64,000 nt of DNA, from positions 5,602,501 to 5,666,500 of the forward strand of contig NZ_CP050063.1 of the NCBI RefSeq assembly GCF_011604685.1. The letters run 5' to 3'. The translations under genes were made by a program, and so were the position numbers. This DNA comes from Spirosoma aureum. Lineage in GTDB: Bacteria > Bacteroidota > Bacteroidia > Cytophagales > Spirosomataceae. The notes beneath the pieces are model-generated. The model ran no database searches. It saw only the letters and a program-made list of their open reading frames with translations, and was not told the DNA's origin. Of this stretch, positions 26,419 to 35,768 are shown piece by piece. The first letter of the stretch is position 1. Each line of letters starts with the position of its first letter.

Positions 26419-27393
26419 ATGGCAATAAAATTTCTTCTCATTCTGACAAGCCTGCTCAGTTGGCTGTCCAAGCAGCCAACTCAATCCACTCACCCTGGCC
26501 CGCCTATAGCTGTTATTCTGGATACGGATATGGATTCGGATGTTGACGACGTTGGTGCTCTGGCCATGCTTCATGCCTTCGAACGGGCTGGCCAGGCCCG
26601 TATACTGGGCGTAATTGTGACGAGCGATGATCGATACAGTGCCGCGTGTACGGATGCGATCAATACCTACTTTGGTCGAAAAGATATACCTATTGGCGTA
26701 AGTCAGCGCGATTCGCTGAAAAGCTTTTCCAGGTACACGCAGAAAATTGCTCAGGCATTTCCGCATCGGCTGGCGTCCAACGCAATTGCCGAAACGAGCA
26801 CGTCGGTCTATCGGCGTTTGCTGGCCAGCCAACCCGACCGTAGTGTAGTGATCATCACGATTGGGCATTTAACCAGTTTGAGCCGTTTACTTCATTCATC
26901 ACCGGATTCCATTAGTCCACTGAGTGGTCAGGAATTAATTGCCCGAAAAGTGAAGGCCTGGTCGTGTATGGGAGGCCAGTTCCCCAGTGGAAAAGAAGCC
27001 AACTTCTATCGTCCTGACCCAGCCTCCACGGTTGATTGCCTGGCTAACTGGCAATTGCCTGTAACGTTTGCCGGTTGGGAAGTGGGCCAGCAAATTGTAA
27101 CCGGTGGCGAAGCATTTAAGGCGAATTGTAAGCCCAATAGTCCTGTGTATAAAGCCTATGAATACTACAATAACTTCAAAGGGCGAGCCAGTTGGGATCA
27201 GATCGCTGTTTTGCAAGCTGTTGAGGGCAATACCCCCTACTTTTCGGTTGAAACCGACGGATATTGTCAGGTAGCCCCCGATGGCAGCAATGAATGGAGA
27301 GCTGGTTCGCGCTCCCCAACACAAGGATATGTTAAACTTGCCAGTTCTATCGATGTCATCCAGAAACGCATTGAAACCTTAATGAATTTGTAA
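26419..27393 (+). CDS. Nucleoside hydrolase-family protein, exported
   Basis: 324 residues. A short hydrophobic N-terminus (FLLILTSLLSWLS) looks like a signal or anchor. The calcium/ribose-binding signature ILDTDMDSDVDDVGALAML is intact, and the C-terminal WDQIAVL carries the second conserved Asp. This group hydrolyses N-ribosides (nucleosides to base and ribose); the Bacteroidota exported forms are common near carbohydrate genes and their substrates are not defined. It starts 88 bp after the anti-sigma gene, and a hairpin 53 bp after its stop probably ends the transcript. Confidence 0.85.
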   Translation: MAIKFLLILTSLLSWLSKQPTQSTHPGPPIAVILDTDMDSDVDDVGALAMLHAFERAGQARILGVIVTSDDRYSAACTDAINTYFGRKDIPIGVSQRDSLKSFSRYTQKIAQAFPHRLASNAIAETSTSVYRRLLASQPDRSVVIITIGHLTSLSRLLHSSPDSISPLSGQELIARKVKAWSCMGGQFPSGKEANFYRPDPASTVDCLANWQLPVTFAGWEVGQQIVTGGEAFKANCKPNSPVYKAYEYYNNFKGRASWDQIAVLQAVEGNTPYFSVETDGYCQVAPDGSNEWRAGSRSPTQGYVKLASSIDVIQKRIETLMNL

Positions 27394-27446
27394 CCATCGA
27401 TCAGTCGGCCTCACTGTCCAGACATAACTTCCTCATTCATTACCTT

Positions 27447-27484
27447 ACGTCAGCTTACCCACATTCTTTCGTGTGAGCTGACGT
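27447..27484 (+). terminator. Hairpin after the nucleoside hydrolase gene
   Basis: Nine-base arms (27447-27455 with 27476-27484), with an inner cac(a)/(t)gtg pairing across a bulge. It is followed by tggtgttctt. The remaining 300 bp to the LacI gene hold its promoter region, and I see no gene in it. Confidence 0.55.
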
Positions 27485-27785
27485 TGGTGTTCTTGATCGG
27501 CATCAGCCATCCCACGGCTATCCGTTCAGTGGAACAACTTCGGCTTCATTTTTTTCCGCGTGCAAAATTGTGGTTAGATTGATGATCATTCTGCCTTCCC
27601 GTTTCGCTTTCTTCTGATGAAATACATAACTCCGAGGATACGAAAAAGTAGAGCCTCCGTAGCTTTTACATACCTTCTTTAATACAGCAGACCTATGTAA
27701 ACCCTATGTAGCTCCAAGTTAGTTTCACTTAAATTTTCATTTGTAAGGACCAGCAAAATAGTATTATTTCAGTAAGTTGAGCGCT

Positions 27786-28811
27786 ATGAAACAAGTGACC
27801 ATTAAAGATCTCGCCAGCGAGTTGAATCTGTCGATTTCTACTGTTTCCAGAGCGTTGAGAGACAGCTGGGAAATTAATCCAGAAACTAAACGCCGGGTGC
27901 TGGAACTGGCTCAACGTCTCGACTACAATCCCAACCCGGTTGCGCTCAGTTTACTGAGTAGCCATAGTCAGGAAATTGGCGTTATTGTTCCGGAAATAGC
28001 CAATCCTTTTTTTGCCGTTGTCATTGCGGGCATTGAAGCCATTGCGTTTGCTCAGGGCTATCAGGTCGTTATTTATCAAAGCCACGATAGCTATGAACGA
28101 GAAGTGTTGAACGTAAAACACATTGCTCAACAACGAAAAGATGGTTTGCTCGTTTCGATTGCCACCGCCACGCAGGATTATTCCCATTTCCAGAATCTGC
28201 ATGAGAAAGGGTTTCCGATCGTTTTTTTTGATCGGGTTTGTGATGGCATTGATACCCATAGTATACTAGTCGATGACTTCGAGGGTGCCTATATGGCTAC
28301 TGAGCATCTCATTAAGCAGGGTTGCGAACACATTGCCCTTTTAGCGGGCTCTCAAAATCTAGTGACGAGTCGACGACGAATGCACGGTTACCGAGCGGCT
28401 TTACTGGATTATAACCGCCCGATTGTGGATGATTAAATTATTCCCTTAGCATTTAATGCCCAACAGTCGCTGACGATTACTCGTGAACTGCTCGGTAGAT
28501 CCAAACGACCCGACGGTATTTTTGCGGCCAGCGATACGATTGCTTTAGGGTGTCATGCCGCCATTAATGAACTTGGTTTATCCATGCCGGGGGAGATTGC
28601 TTTAGTTGGTTTTGCGGATTTGCCTTTTGCGTCCCTGCTAAATCCACCGTTAAGTTCAGTGGCCCAACCAGCTTTCGAGATGGGGCAATCAGCCGCCAGT
28701 TTATTGATTGATCTGATTAAAAACCCCGGCGGTCAAATTGCCTCGATTAACAATGTCTTAAAGACAAAACTGATGGTCAGAAAGTCGTCATTACGGATGC
28801 CTGATGTGTAA
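27786..28811 (+). pseudogene. LacI-family regulator gene interrupted by an in-frame stop
   Basis: From the ATG at 27786 the frame reads a complete LacI-type protein of 341 residues except for TAA at 28434-28436 (codon 217). Before it: the helix-turn-helix TIKDLASELNLSISTVSRAL and the sugar-binding lobe (GVIVPEIANPFFAVVIAGIE). After it, in the same frame: PDGIFAASDTIALGCHAAINE, then the usual VGFADLPFASLLNPPLSSVAQP. The stop lies at a loop between the two lobes where the family reads (D)(E/A)L(I/V). Total length fits the family, so a single base change explains the break. It may be a recent pseudogene, a sequencing error, or produce a truncated DNA-binding half. The TTG at 27777 is an alternative upstream start but the ATG fits the family. 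Confidence 0.85.
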
Positions 28812-28898
28812 ATTTTGAATCGGATAAGACAACGCGTAAGTAAGCAAGTTGATACTTCCAGGACAAGACGCCCCCTTTTAGATGAAAGCCAGATACTG

Positions 28899-29492
28899 TT
28901 AGTATCCCAGGGTCTGAAGTAACAGAAAAATAAAGAGTATAAAATCCAGAGGCTGAATGTGTGTTCTTAAGTGTGTCAGTGCTTTATAAAGCGTATTGCG
29001 GACAGACTTCTCCGTAATACCCATAATGGTGGCGATTTCGGATGTTTGGAAATTTTCATAGTAGCGCAATAGGATCACATCCATTTGGCGTTGTGGTAAA
29101 CTTTTAAGGACAGTGGCTAATTTCTCAATAAGCCACTTTTCATACTCTACATCCTCATAATTACCCTTACCTTCCGGGTAAGTTAAATTTGGGGTAGTTT
29201 CTATGTCAGAAATAAATTCATCTTTCTTTGATTTCTGATGAATCCCTCTCCGAAGTATGGTAAATAAATAGGCCTTGATATTCCTGACAATGGCTAATTT
29301 CTGTCGGTTATTCCAGATGGTAATAAATACATCCTGGATCGTATCCTCCACAAGGTCCGTATCGGAGATTAACCTGGTTCCATATCGGTATAAGAGCCGA
29401 TAATATCGTTCATACAATTCGCCTAATGACGCTTTGTCACCCTCTCGGATTGCATCCCAAAGTACATGATCTAACGGTAGGCTCTGTTCCAA
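28899..29492 (-). CDS. FecI-like ECF sigma factor with hydrophobic C-terminal tail
   Basis: 197 residues. The start appears to be TTG; no ATG or GTG lies further up in the open frame. Region 2 (LGELYERYYRLLYRYGTRLISDTDLVEDTIQDVFITIW) and region 4 (LPQRQMDVILLRYYENFQTSEIATIMGITEKSVRNTLYKAL) are typical of the Bacteroidota FecI group that works with FecR and an STN-bearing SusC. After region 4 comes an unusual hydrophobic tail (FILFIFLLLQTLGY), possibly membrane-associating. The matching FecR gene is at 41236-42348, at the other end of the locus. caaagtta at 29515-29522 is TAACTTTG on the coding strand, a good -7 box, so the gene probably has its own promoter. Confidence 0.88.
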   Translation of the reverse strand: MEQSLPLDHVLWDAIREGDKASLGELYERYYRLLYRYGTRLISDTDLVEDTIQDVFITIWNNRQKLAIVRNIKAYLFTILRRGIHQKSKKDEFISDIETTPNLTYPEGKGNYEDVEYEKWLIEKLATVLKSLPQRQMDVILLRYYENFQTSEIATIMGITEKSVRNTLYKALTHLRTHIQPLDFILFIFLLLQTLGY

Positions 29493-29614
29493 AGTTATAG
29501 GTATCAGAAATAACCAAAGTTACTGAATACAGATTACAAAATCACAATTTTAAAGCAGTATAATGCAATTAAAATCGTATATCTCAACTTAAAATCTTGG
29601 GTATTACCTAAAGA

Positions 29615-29641
29615 ACGGGATAAGACAGTATCTTATCCCGT
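29615..29641 (-). terminator. Hairpin between the Gfo/Idh gene and the sigma gene
   Basis: 11 bp perfect arms (29615-29625 with 29631-29641) and a 5 nt loop, 194 bp after the Gfo/Idh stop. It probably ends the carbohydrate operon and separates it from the sigma gene. No gene is visible in the rest of the 342 bp gap. Confidence 0.6.
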
Positions 29642-29834
29642 GCCGAACTACCAACCTATGAAAAAACAATAAATGCTACCTTTCGAACCTGGAGTTAATC
29701 GTTTAACCGTGTTCGATTATCCTTTTAACCCAATTTCCCCTAACAAATCAAAAAACGGGAAAGGCTTTATCAACAATCGAAGCGGCTGACCGACTGTATT
29801 TTTCCAGTATGTCGCCTATCGTGCGCTGAAAATC

Positions 29835-30953
29835 TTAAATGGCCCTGAAATCAGGTATTGGGAGCAATTGACCACCTTTTAATGCAGATTCATGAGCAAC
29901 GATGCCGACACTCGTCCAGTTTGCCGATTGAACCGCATTGGGAAATGGGTCGCGGCCTTCAACAATCGCCGATACAAACTCATGAACCATGTGGGGGTGT
30001 GATCCACCGTGACCACCGCCCTGGGTGAACGATAAATGCTGTTGGTCATCGGCATCATAAACACCTTTTGTCGTAAATCCGGCAATTTCATTGGGCAGAT
30101 AGTGCGCATAATCGGGCACGACGACTAATTCTGGAATGTCGGGTTCTGGTTTTTTAGCGGTATGAATCACAGGCATTTCATCTTCGATCAATGGCCATTC
30201 AAACGATTTCTTGCTTCCGTATACCTCAAAGCTTTCCCGGTACTGACGAGCTACATCGAACAACGATCGATACACATAAGCCGATAAATCGCTGTCTTTG
30301 AATTTGATATGCGCCGACTCGACTGCAAATGGCGAGTTGTGAATTTTTGCCAATTCCTCCCGAATGGTCCCCGACCCAAAGCAGGACACGTATTCGGCTT
30401 CCAGCTTAAGTAAACCGGCCACCGGCCCAACGCAGTGGGTTGCGTAGTGCATGGGCGGTAAACCTGGCCAGTAATCAGGCCAGCCGTCCATATCCTGCTG
30501 GTGGCTGGCTTTCAGAAATTGCACTTTGCCCAGTTCTCCTTTTTCGTATAACTCCTTGACGAACAGAAACTCCCGACTGTACACTACCGTTTCCATCATC
30601 ATGTATTTTTTGCCCGTCTCGTTGGTGACCCGGACTAGTTCCTTACAGTCGTCAACCGTTGTTGCCATGGGCACTGTACAGGCCACGTGTTTGCCCGCCC
30701 GTAAGGCTTTCAAACTCTGCTCGGCATGATTGGGAATGGGGGAGTTGATATGAACGGCATCAACCGCCGGATCTTCCAGTAGCTCGTCGAAACTGCTGTA
30801 TCGTTTCTCAATGCCATAAGCATCCCCGATCTCCTTGAGTTTCTGGACGTTTCGCTGGCAGATCGCATACATGTTAGCGGCCGGATGACGCTGATAAATA
30901 GGAATGAACTCGGCCCCAAAACCAAGGCCTACGATGGCAATATTTAATTTCAT
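29835..30953 (-). CDS. Gfo/Idh/MocA-family oxidoreductase, paralogue of the 1961 gene
   Basis: 372 residues. Rossmann motif IVGLGFGAEFIP at the N-terminus. As in its paralogue at 1961-3073, the usual EKP is replaced (ACTVPMATT), and the C-terminal half has QGGGHGGSHPHMVHEF and ARQYRESFEVYG. The two proteins are alike along their full length. It is the last enzyme gene in the SusCD/PQQ/DUF1080/DUF6807 locus, 200 bp after the DUF6807 gene; family members oxidise or reduce sugars or sugar acids in the cytoplasm. Confidence 0.88.
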   Translation of the reverse strand: MKLNIAIVGLGFGAEFIPIYQRHPAANMYAICQRNVQKLKEIGDAYGIEKRYSSFDELLEDPAVDAVHINSPIPNHAEQSLKALRAGKHVACTVPMATTVDDCKELVRVTNETGKKYMMMETVVYSREFLFVKELYEKGELGKVQFLKASHQQDMDGWPDYWPGLPPMHYATHCVGPVAGLLKLEAEYVSCFGSGTIREELAKIHNSPFAVESAHIKFKDSDLSAYVYRSLFDVARQYRESFEVYGSKKSFEWPLIEDEMPVIHTAKKPEPDIPELVVVPDYAHYLPNEIAGFTTKGVYDADDQQHLSFTQGGGHGGSHPHMVHEFVSAIVEGRDPFPNAVQSANWTSVGIVAHESALKGGQLLPIPDFRAI

Positions 30954-31153
30954 AAACTCAATGAGTTAATGCCGACAAAAGTCAGCGCTGATTAAGGTGA
31001 AGAAGAATTTAAAAAGGGTTAATAGTTACTTGACACAATCGCCTTCGGCAGTGATAGGGCTTTTCGGTTGCGGAATACAAACCAGAAAATTGTGAAGGCA
31101 TGAAGATCAGGCTACCATCCACTTTCATAGAGCTGCCCAAAAACCTGGCGTCA

Positions 31154-32062
31154 TCAATGATGATTGATTTCCTGATAGGCTTTAGCCAGGTCACGGATTT
31201 GCGATTGATTGATCGGGCCTGTGTAAATCAGGATTCGGTAGCGGATCGTCTCGGTTTGTCCTTCAGGAATGGTCCAGTCTTCGATGATCTGGCGAGAAGG
31301 TCCCACCCCGAACTCGTTATCGACACGCCAGGGAGTTGGAAACGCTTTGTTTTGGGGATGATCAAACAGCGTAAAATGCGCCCAGTCCGAGCGATCTCTT
31401 CGCTGCACACCCACATCCAGCCACTCACTGCGCTGCGCTTCGGCCTGCTTATTCATCTGACCTGACGCATTGATCACTTCACCAGCCAGCTCCTTTGTCC
31501 AGGGCATCCGCACGAATAAACCGCCTACGTAAAATTTACCCATCGTAACATCGGTCCTGGCCTGACCTTTCCATTCGAGGTCCAGCATAAATTTCCCGTC
31601 GACTTCCTGAAGGGTCCAGTTTTGGGTTTCCACCAGAGTCGTTTGTCCCGTTGAATCGAGTACGTTATAGACCGTTTGCCAGGCAACCTGCTTACCCTGA
31701 CGAATTGTTATTTTGGTTGAAACCCGCTTCCAGTAATCACCTTTCCACTTCATAAAATAATCTCGTCCGTTCACTCGCTTGAGGCCCCAGAACAGGCCGG
31801 TCTGGTGGAGGTGATGATTGGGACGAAACTCGGTTACCGGACTTTGCCCATCGGGTGCCATAATGGGATGGATATACGGACGCTCGTCGGGTTTGGCTAC
31901 CTGAGTTAGTACCAGTTGCTTTACTTTGTCTCTATAAATTGAAAACGAAGTATCTGATTCTGTGACAATTTCGAAGCGGTTATCCTTCGATTTCTGCCCA
32001 AAACCTGAAACAAAACCGCACACAACCAGCACAAAAATGGCGAGCACTCTGCATGTATACAT
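31154..32062 (-). CDS. DUF6807 (PmoA-related) secreted protein
   Basis: 302 residues with a signal peptide (to about VSGFGQ). It matches the DUF6807 family, annotated in some databases as methane oxygenase PmoA by distant similarity: RPYIHPIMAPDGQSPVTEFRPNHHLHQTGLFWG near residue 60-95 carries the family's His cluster (other members read DHPHHRGLFWG). The rest is an all-beta fold. Function unproven; it is common next to DUF1080 and Gfo/Idh genes in Bacteroidota sugar loci. Its ATG overlaps the previous gene's stop by one base (TGATG), so translation is coupled. Confidence 0.82.
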   Translation of the reverse strand: MYTCRVLAIFVLVVCGFVSGFGQKSKDNRFEIVTESDTSFSIYRDKVKQLVLTQVAKPDERPYIHPIMAPDGQSPVTEFRPNHHLHQTGLFWGLKRVNGRDYFMKWKGDYWKRVSTKITIRQGKQVAWQTVYNVLDSTGQTTLVETQNWTLQEVDGKFMLDLEWKGQARTDVTMGKFYVGGLFVRMPWTKELAGEVINASGQMNKQAEAQRSEWLDVGVQRRDRSDWAHFTLFDHPQNKAFPTPWRVDNEFGVGPSRQIIEDWTIPEGQTETIRYRILIYTGPINQSQIRDLAKAYQEINHH

Positions 32063-33363
32063 CAGCGTAATTCTTTGATTTTAATACTCCGGTACGAAAC
32101 CGATAAACCATTGTTTTCCAACATGATAAAACCCTTTTCATGCGACCTGCCTTTGTATTCCGCCATTTTGAATCCATTGATCCAATGCTCGACGCGGTTG
32201 TCCGGATAAACCCGGATCATCGCATTGCTCCACAATCCGATCCGCCTTTTCGAGAAAATCGTTTGCTTCGACTCCGCCAACCCCTTCACCGAACCCAATG
32301 CGGTAAGATCCTTTCCCCTCGGCACATTCCCAGGCAGCATATCGTCCTGGATTTGAAATTCGAGACTCTCCGCATTTTCTTCCGCTTTGGACAACAGGTA
32401 TTTTACGCCACTATCCGCTCCTTCTGCCAGTCTGAAGTCAAATTTCAATTCAAAAGCGGCATACGGATTTTTCAAAAACACACTTTTCTTCTCGTTCCGT
32501 TTCGACTCCTTAATCGTCAGTGTGCCCTGTTCAATGACCCAATCCGAGTTAGGAAATGTTGAATTAGATGCCCCCGTCAGCCCCTGTGCCGTTTTCCCGT
32601 CAAAAAGCGAACGATACCCAGCTCTTTTTTCTGCTTCCGATAGATCATTCGGGATCAGGTTCACGATGAATATATCGTCGGGTGGCGAGGGTTTGATGTT
32701 TTGGGTTTTGATCCTGATGTTTTTAAAACGGATCTGGTGATCACCTGGTGGAATCGGGTCATTGGGGTTGTTGCTATGCATCTGCAAACCAATCATTCCT
32801 TTAACCGTCTCATCATCAATCAAATGCGAAACCGGCACGCCGTTTACCCACGTACGGTTACTGGTACCGATGCATTCAATGCGGTAGTGGTTCCAGGCAT
32901 TGTTTTTAAAGGCCGTTTTGGAAGGCAGATTCAACTCGGTCGTATACAACCAGCCACGGCGAGCTTCGTCGTAAATGCTTCCACTCCACCGCTGCGGTTT
33001 CGGGTCGACCTCCATTTGGAAACCGTGTAAACGATAATTCAGGTAATCGAGATTACTCAAACTCCGAAACTGAATACCGGAGTTGTTCATCGTCGTATCG
33101 ATCGACACATCCAGTTCCAGAATAAAATCACCGAATTCTTTTTCGGTACAAAGAAATCCGTTCGGCTCACCGGGCACCGTCGTTCCAACGATCATTCCAT
33201 CTTGAACGTCCAGTTTGTGATTGCCGTTCAGGTGCCGCCAGCCCGTGAAATCTTTCCCATTGAAAAGAATTTCCCAATCTCCATCGGACTTTTGCGCTTT
33301 TGCTGGTAAACCCATCAGGGTCAGGGTTACCAGGATCAAGACTAGATTTCGTATGTTTTTCAT
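32062..33363 (-). CDS. Secreted protein with two DUF1080 (3-keto-disaccharide hydrolase-like) domains
   Basis: 433 residues. Signal peptide (to about PAKA), then DUF1080 domain 1 (WEILFNGKDFTGWRHLNG to FKNIRIKTQ, about residues 28-215) and a second, more divergent unit (YRSLFDGKTAQGLTGAS to SYRSIKIKEL, about 245-433). DUF1080 is a concanavalin-like fold; characterised members cleave 3-keto-glycosides after a dehydrogenase has oxidised C3. In this locus it sits between a PQQ-type dehydrogenase and DUF6807/Gfo-Idh genes, which fits such a route. Tandem copies in one chain suggest one is catalytic and the other binds, but this is inference. Confidence 0.85.
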   Translation of the reverse strand: MKNIRNLVLILVTLTLMGLPAKAQKSDGDWEILFNGKDFTGWRHLNGNHKLDVQDGMIVGTTVPGEPNGFLCTEKEFGDFILELDVSIDTTMNNSGIQFRSLSNLDYLNYRLHGFQMEVDPKPQRWSGSIYDEARRGWLYTTELNLPSKTAFKNNAWNHYRIECIGTSNRTWVNGVPVSHLIDDETVKGMIGLQMHSNNPNDPIPPGDHQIRFKNIRIKTQNIKPSPPDDIFIVNLIPNDLSEAEKRAGYRSLFDGKTAQGLTGASNSTFPNSDWVIEQGTLTIKESKRNEKKSVFLKNPYAAFELKFDFRLAEGADSGVKYLLSKAEENAESLEFQIQDDMLPGNVPRGKDLTALGSVKGLAESKQTIFSKRRIGLWSNAMIRVYPDNRVEHWINGFKMAEYKGRSHEKGFIMLENNGLSVSYRSIKIKELR

Positions 33364-33390
33364 GATAAAATGCAGGGCATAGGATGGATA

Positions 33391-35696
33391 CTACTTTTGG
33401 GAAGTCGGTAAGGCGAACGCCACGTATTTATCACCCGACTTAGTCCGTTGTTTACCTCCACCACCACAGGCAATGACCACGAACTGTTTACCGTTCACCT
33501 GATAGACAGCGGGCGTCGCAATACCAGCCGCGGGAATTTTCACCTCCCAAAGTAGTTCGCCGGTCTTCTTATCGAAGGCCCTGAATTTTTCGTCGCGGGT
33601 AGCCGCAATGAAGACCAATCCCCCCGCCGTTACCACCGATCCTCCAAAGTTTTCACTTCCGGAGCGGATGCCTTTCGCTTTCATTTCAGGGTAATCACCG
33701 AGGGGCTGTTTCCAGAGCTCTTTACCGGTATTGAGATCGACGGCCGACAAATGCCCCCAGGGGGTCTTTACGGCGGGGAATCCTTCTTTAGTCAGAAATT
33801 TACCAATCCCATAGGGCCCGCCCGCAAAGCTGTAGGGCGTTCTGAAATGCGCCGGTTCTTCTTTCGTATTTAAATCTTTAAAGGGTTGATCTTTAATTTT
33901 GTCCAGATTCAAAATGAAGGAAGCCAGCGCTGTTTTCTGTTCGGCGCTCAGGTGACCAAAGGGTGGCATGTTATTTCGACCCGAACTGATGAGGCTTTTA
34001 AATGATCTCTCATCGTATTTCTGACCAGGTTTCAAATTGCTGTTTTCTGCAATGCCTACCAGCGATGGATTCGCCGATAAGGCTTTGTTCGTCTCTCCCG
34101 CCCTTCTGTCTTTACCATGGCAACCACTGCAATTCTGCTGATAAAGCATCTGGCCAGCCTCGAAGTTGGTTTGTTTCGCGATCATCTCCCCTTTTTTGAC
34201 CTCCTGCATTTTCATGACCCACGGCGATTCATTGGCGTTAATGTACATGATACCCGAGGTGGGATCAAAGGTGGGACCACCCCACTCGGCCCCGCCGTTC
34301 CAGCCCGGACTTTCAATCGTACCCTGTAACGAGGGTGGATTCCACATGTTATCGGTCTTGTAGGAGCGAAACTTTTTCAGGATGTCCTGGTAGGAGGAAT
34401 CGGGTATCCCCTCTTTTAGAAGATCATCTTCGGTAAGCCGCTGACGGACAAACGGTTTGAAAAAGGAAGGAACCGGCTGGGTTGGGGATGTCCATTCACC
34501 CGCCAGGTCCGATTTGGGGACCGGCACCTCGTTGATGGGATGGATGGGGTCACCCGTCTCCCGGTTGAACATAAAGATGTAGCCCTGCTTCGTAATCTGG
34601 ACAACGGCATCGACTGGTTTGCCATCCTTTTTAACCGTGACCAGGATGGGGTGGGCGGCATGGTCCCAGTCCCACAAATCATGGTGAACGGTCTGATAAT
34701 GCCATTTTAGTTTGCCGGTAGCCGCGTCCAATGCCAAAATCGAATTAGCGTATAGGTTATTCCCTTTACGATTACCTCCGTAGAAATCGGGGGTAGCCGA
34801 ACCCGTACCGGCAAAGACCAATCCTCGTTTTTCATCCAGACTAAAACCGCCCCAGGCATTGGCTCCACCCACGTATTTATAGGCACCTGGACTTTCCCAG
34901 GTTTCATAGCCCGGTTCTCCAGGATGTGGAATCGTGTGAAAGATCCATTTGCGCTTACCCGTATGTACATCGAACGCCCGGATATGACCGGGTGCTGCCT
35001 CAGCAGATTCGGCCAGCCGCGAGCCCATAATGATTAAGTTTTTGTAAATAATACCCGGACTGGTATTGGAAATATGCAGATCATGAGCATTTTCCATATC
35101 CAGCTCATCGTGGAGATCAATGTGTCCATTGGTGCCAAAGGTTGGGATAACCTTGCCCGTTAGCGCGTTAATGCAGTATAGCATATGCCCCCCACCGGGT
35201 GTATACAAGATTCGTTGGTCATTCTTACCTCCATTGTAATACGTAACCCCCCGGCAAATTTTGGTGGAAGGGCCAAAAGGTCCCCTGCCCACATTCTTTC
35301 CCTTCTCGGGAATGCTGCCCGGATCGTACACCCACTTCACGGTACCGGTAGCCGCATCGAGGGCGAACAGTTTGAGTTGCGGATTCAACCCGTACATGAT
35401 CCCATTGACAATAATAGGATTGGTTTTCATATCGGTCGTATTCGTTGCAGAGGCTTCGCCGGAAGCGTACTCCCAGGCGACCTTTAGATTTTTTACATTG
35501 CTGGTATTGATCTGATCGAGGGCCGAGTATTTGATGTTCTCACTTCCCCCCCGTAAATTGTCCAGTCCGTATAGGGTTTATCTACATTCCGATTATCCCG
35601 GAAAGCCACTAAACCGACGAGAATACTAGCGGCAATTGATAAGGATGCTATCCCCAAAACCGTATTTGGGCGTCTTATTAGTTGAATTCGTTTCAT
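33391..35696 (-). pseudogene. PQQ-type dehydrogenase with cytochrome c domain, frameshifted in a G7 run
   Basis: Two frames make one gene. Residues 1 to about 50 (signal/anchor KRIQLIRRPNTVLGIASLSI to DWTIYGG) are read from the ATG at 35696; the rest, from SENIKYSALDQINTSN on, is one base out of frame. The switch falls on seven C on the + strand (35546-35552, G7 on the coding strand). Eight G would restore YGGGSENIKYS, which has exactly the family's spacing between YGG and YS. The remainder is intact: propeller blades, NCSGCH haem c site, NMPPFGHL Met ligand, and an end at LPTSQK. It is a paralogue of 6319-8424. Either a sequencing/assembly error in the homopolymer, a real slippage-controlled switch, or early decay. 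It lies 72 bp after SusD and 27 bp before DUF1080. Confidence 0.85.
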
Positions 35697-35724
35697 GGTT
35701 GGCTACTTTTTGGCATGAGTAAGG

Positions 35725-35751
35725 CCAGAGCTACTTGTTCAGTAGCTCTGG
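35725..35751 (-). terminator. Hairpin between SusD and the dehydrogenase gene
   Basis: 11 bp perfect stem (35725-35735 with 35741-35751), 5 nt loop, 17 bp after the SusD stop. Possibly an attenuator that lowers expression of downstream enzyme genes relative to susCD, or an mRNA stabilising end. Confidence 0.55.
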
Positions 35752-35768
35752 AAGTGATTTTTTAAGGG

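Noticed and set aside
28584..28811. Independent 75-residue gene
   Set aside because: It is the C-terminal end of the interrupted LacI gene, in the same frame.
35493..35696. Separate 67-residue small protein
   Set aside because: Its first 50 residues are the signal and start of the PQQ dehydrogenase; the rest is out-of-frame sequence after the G7 tract.
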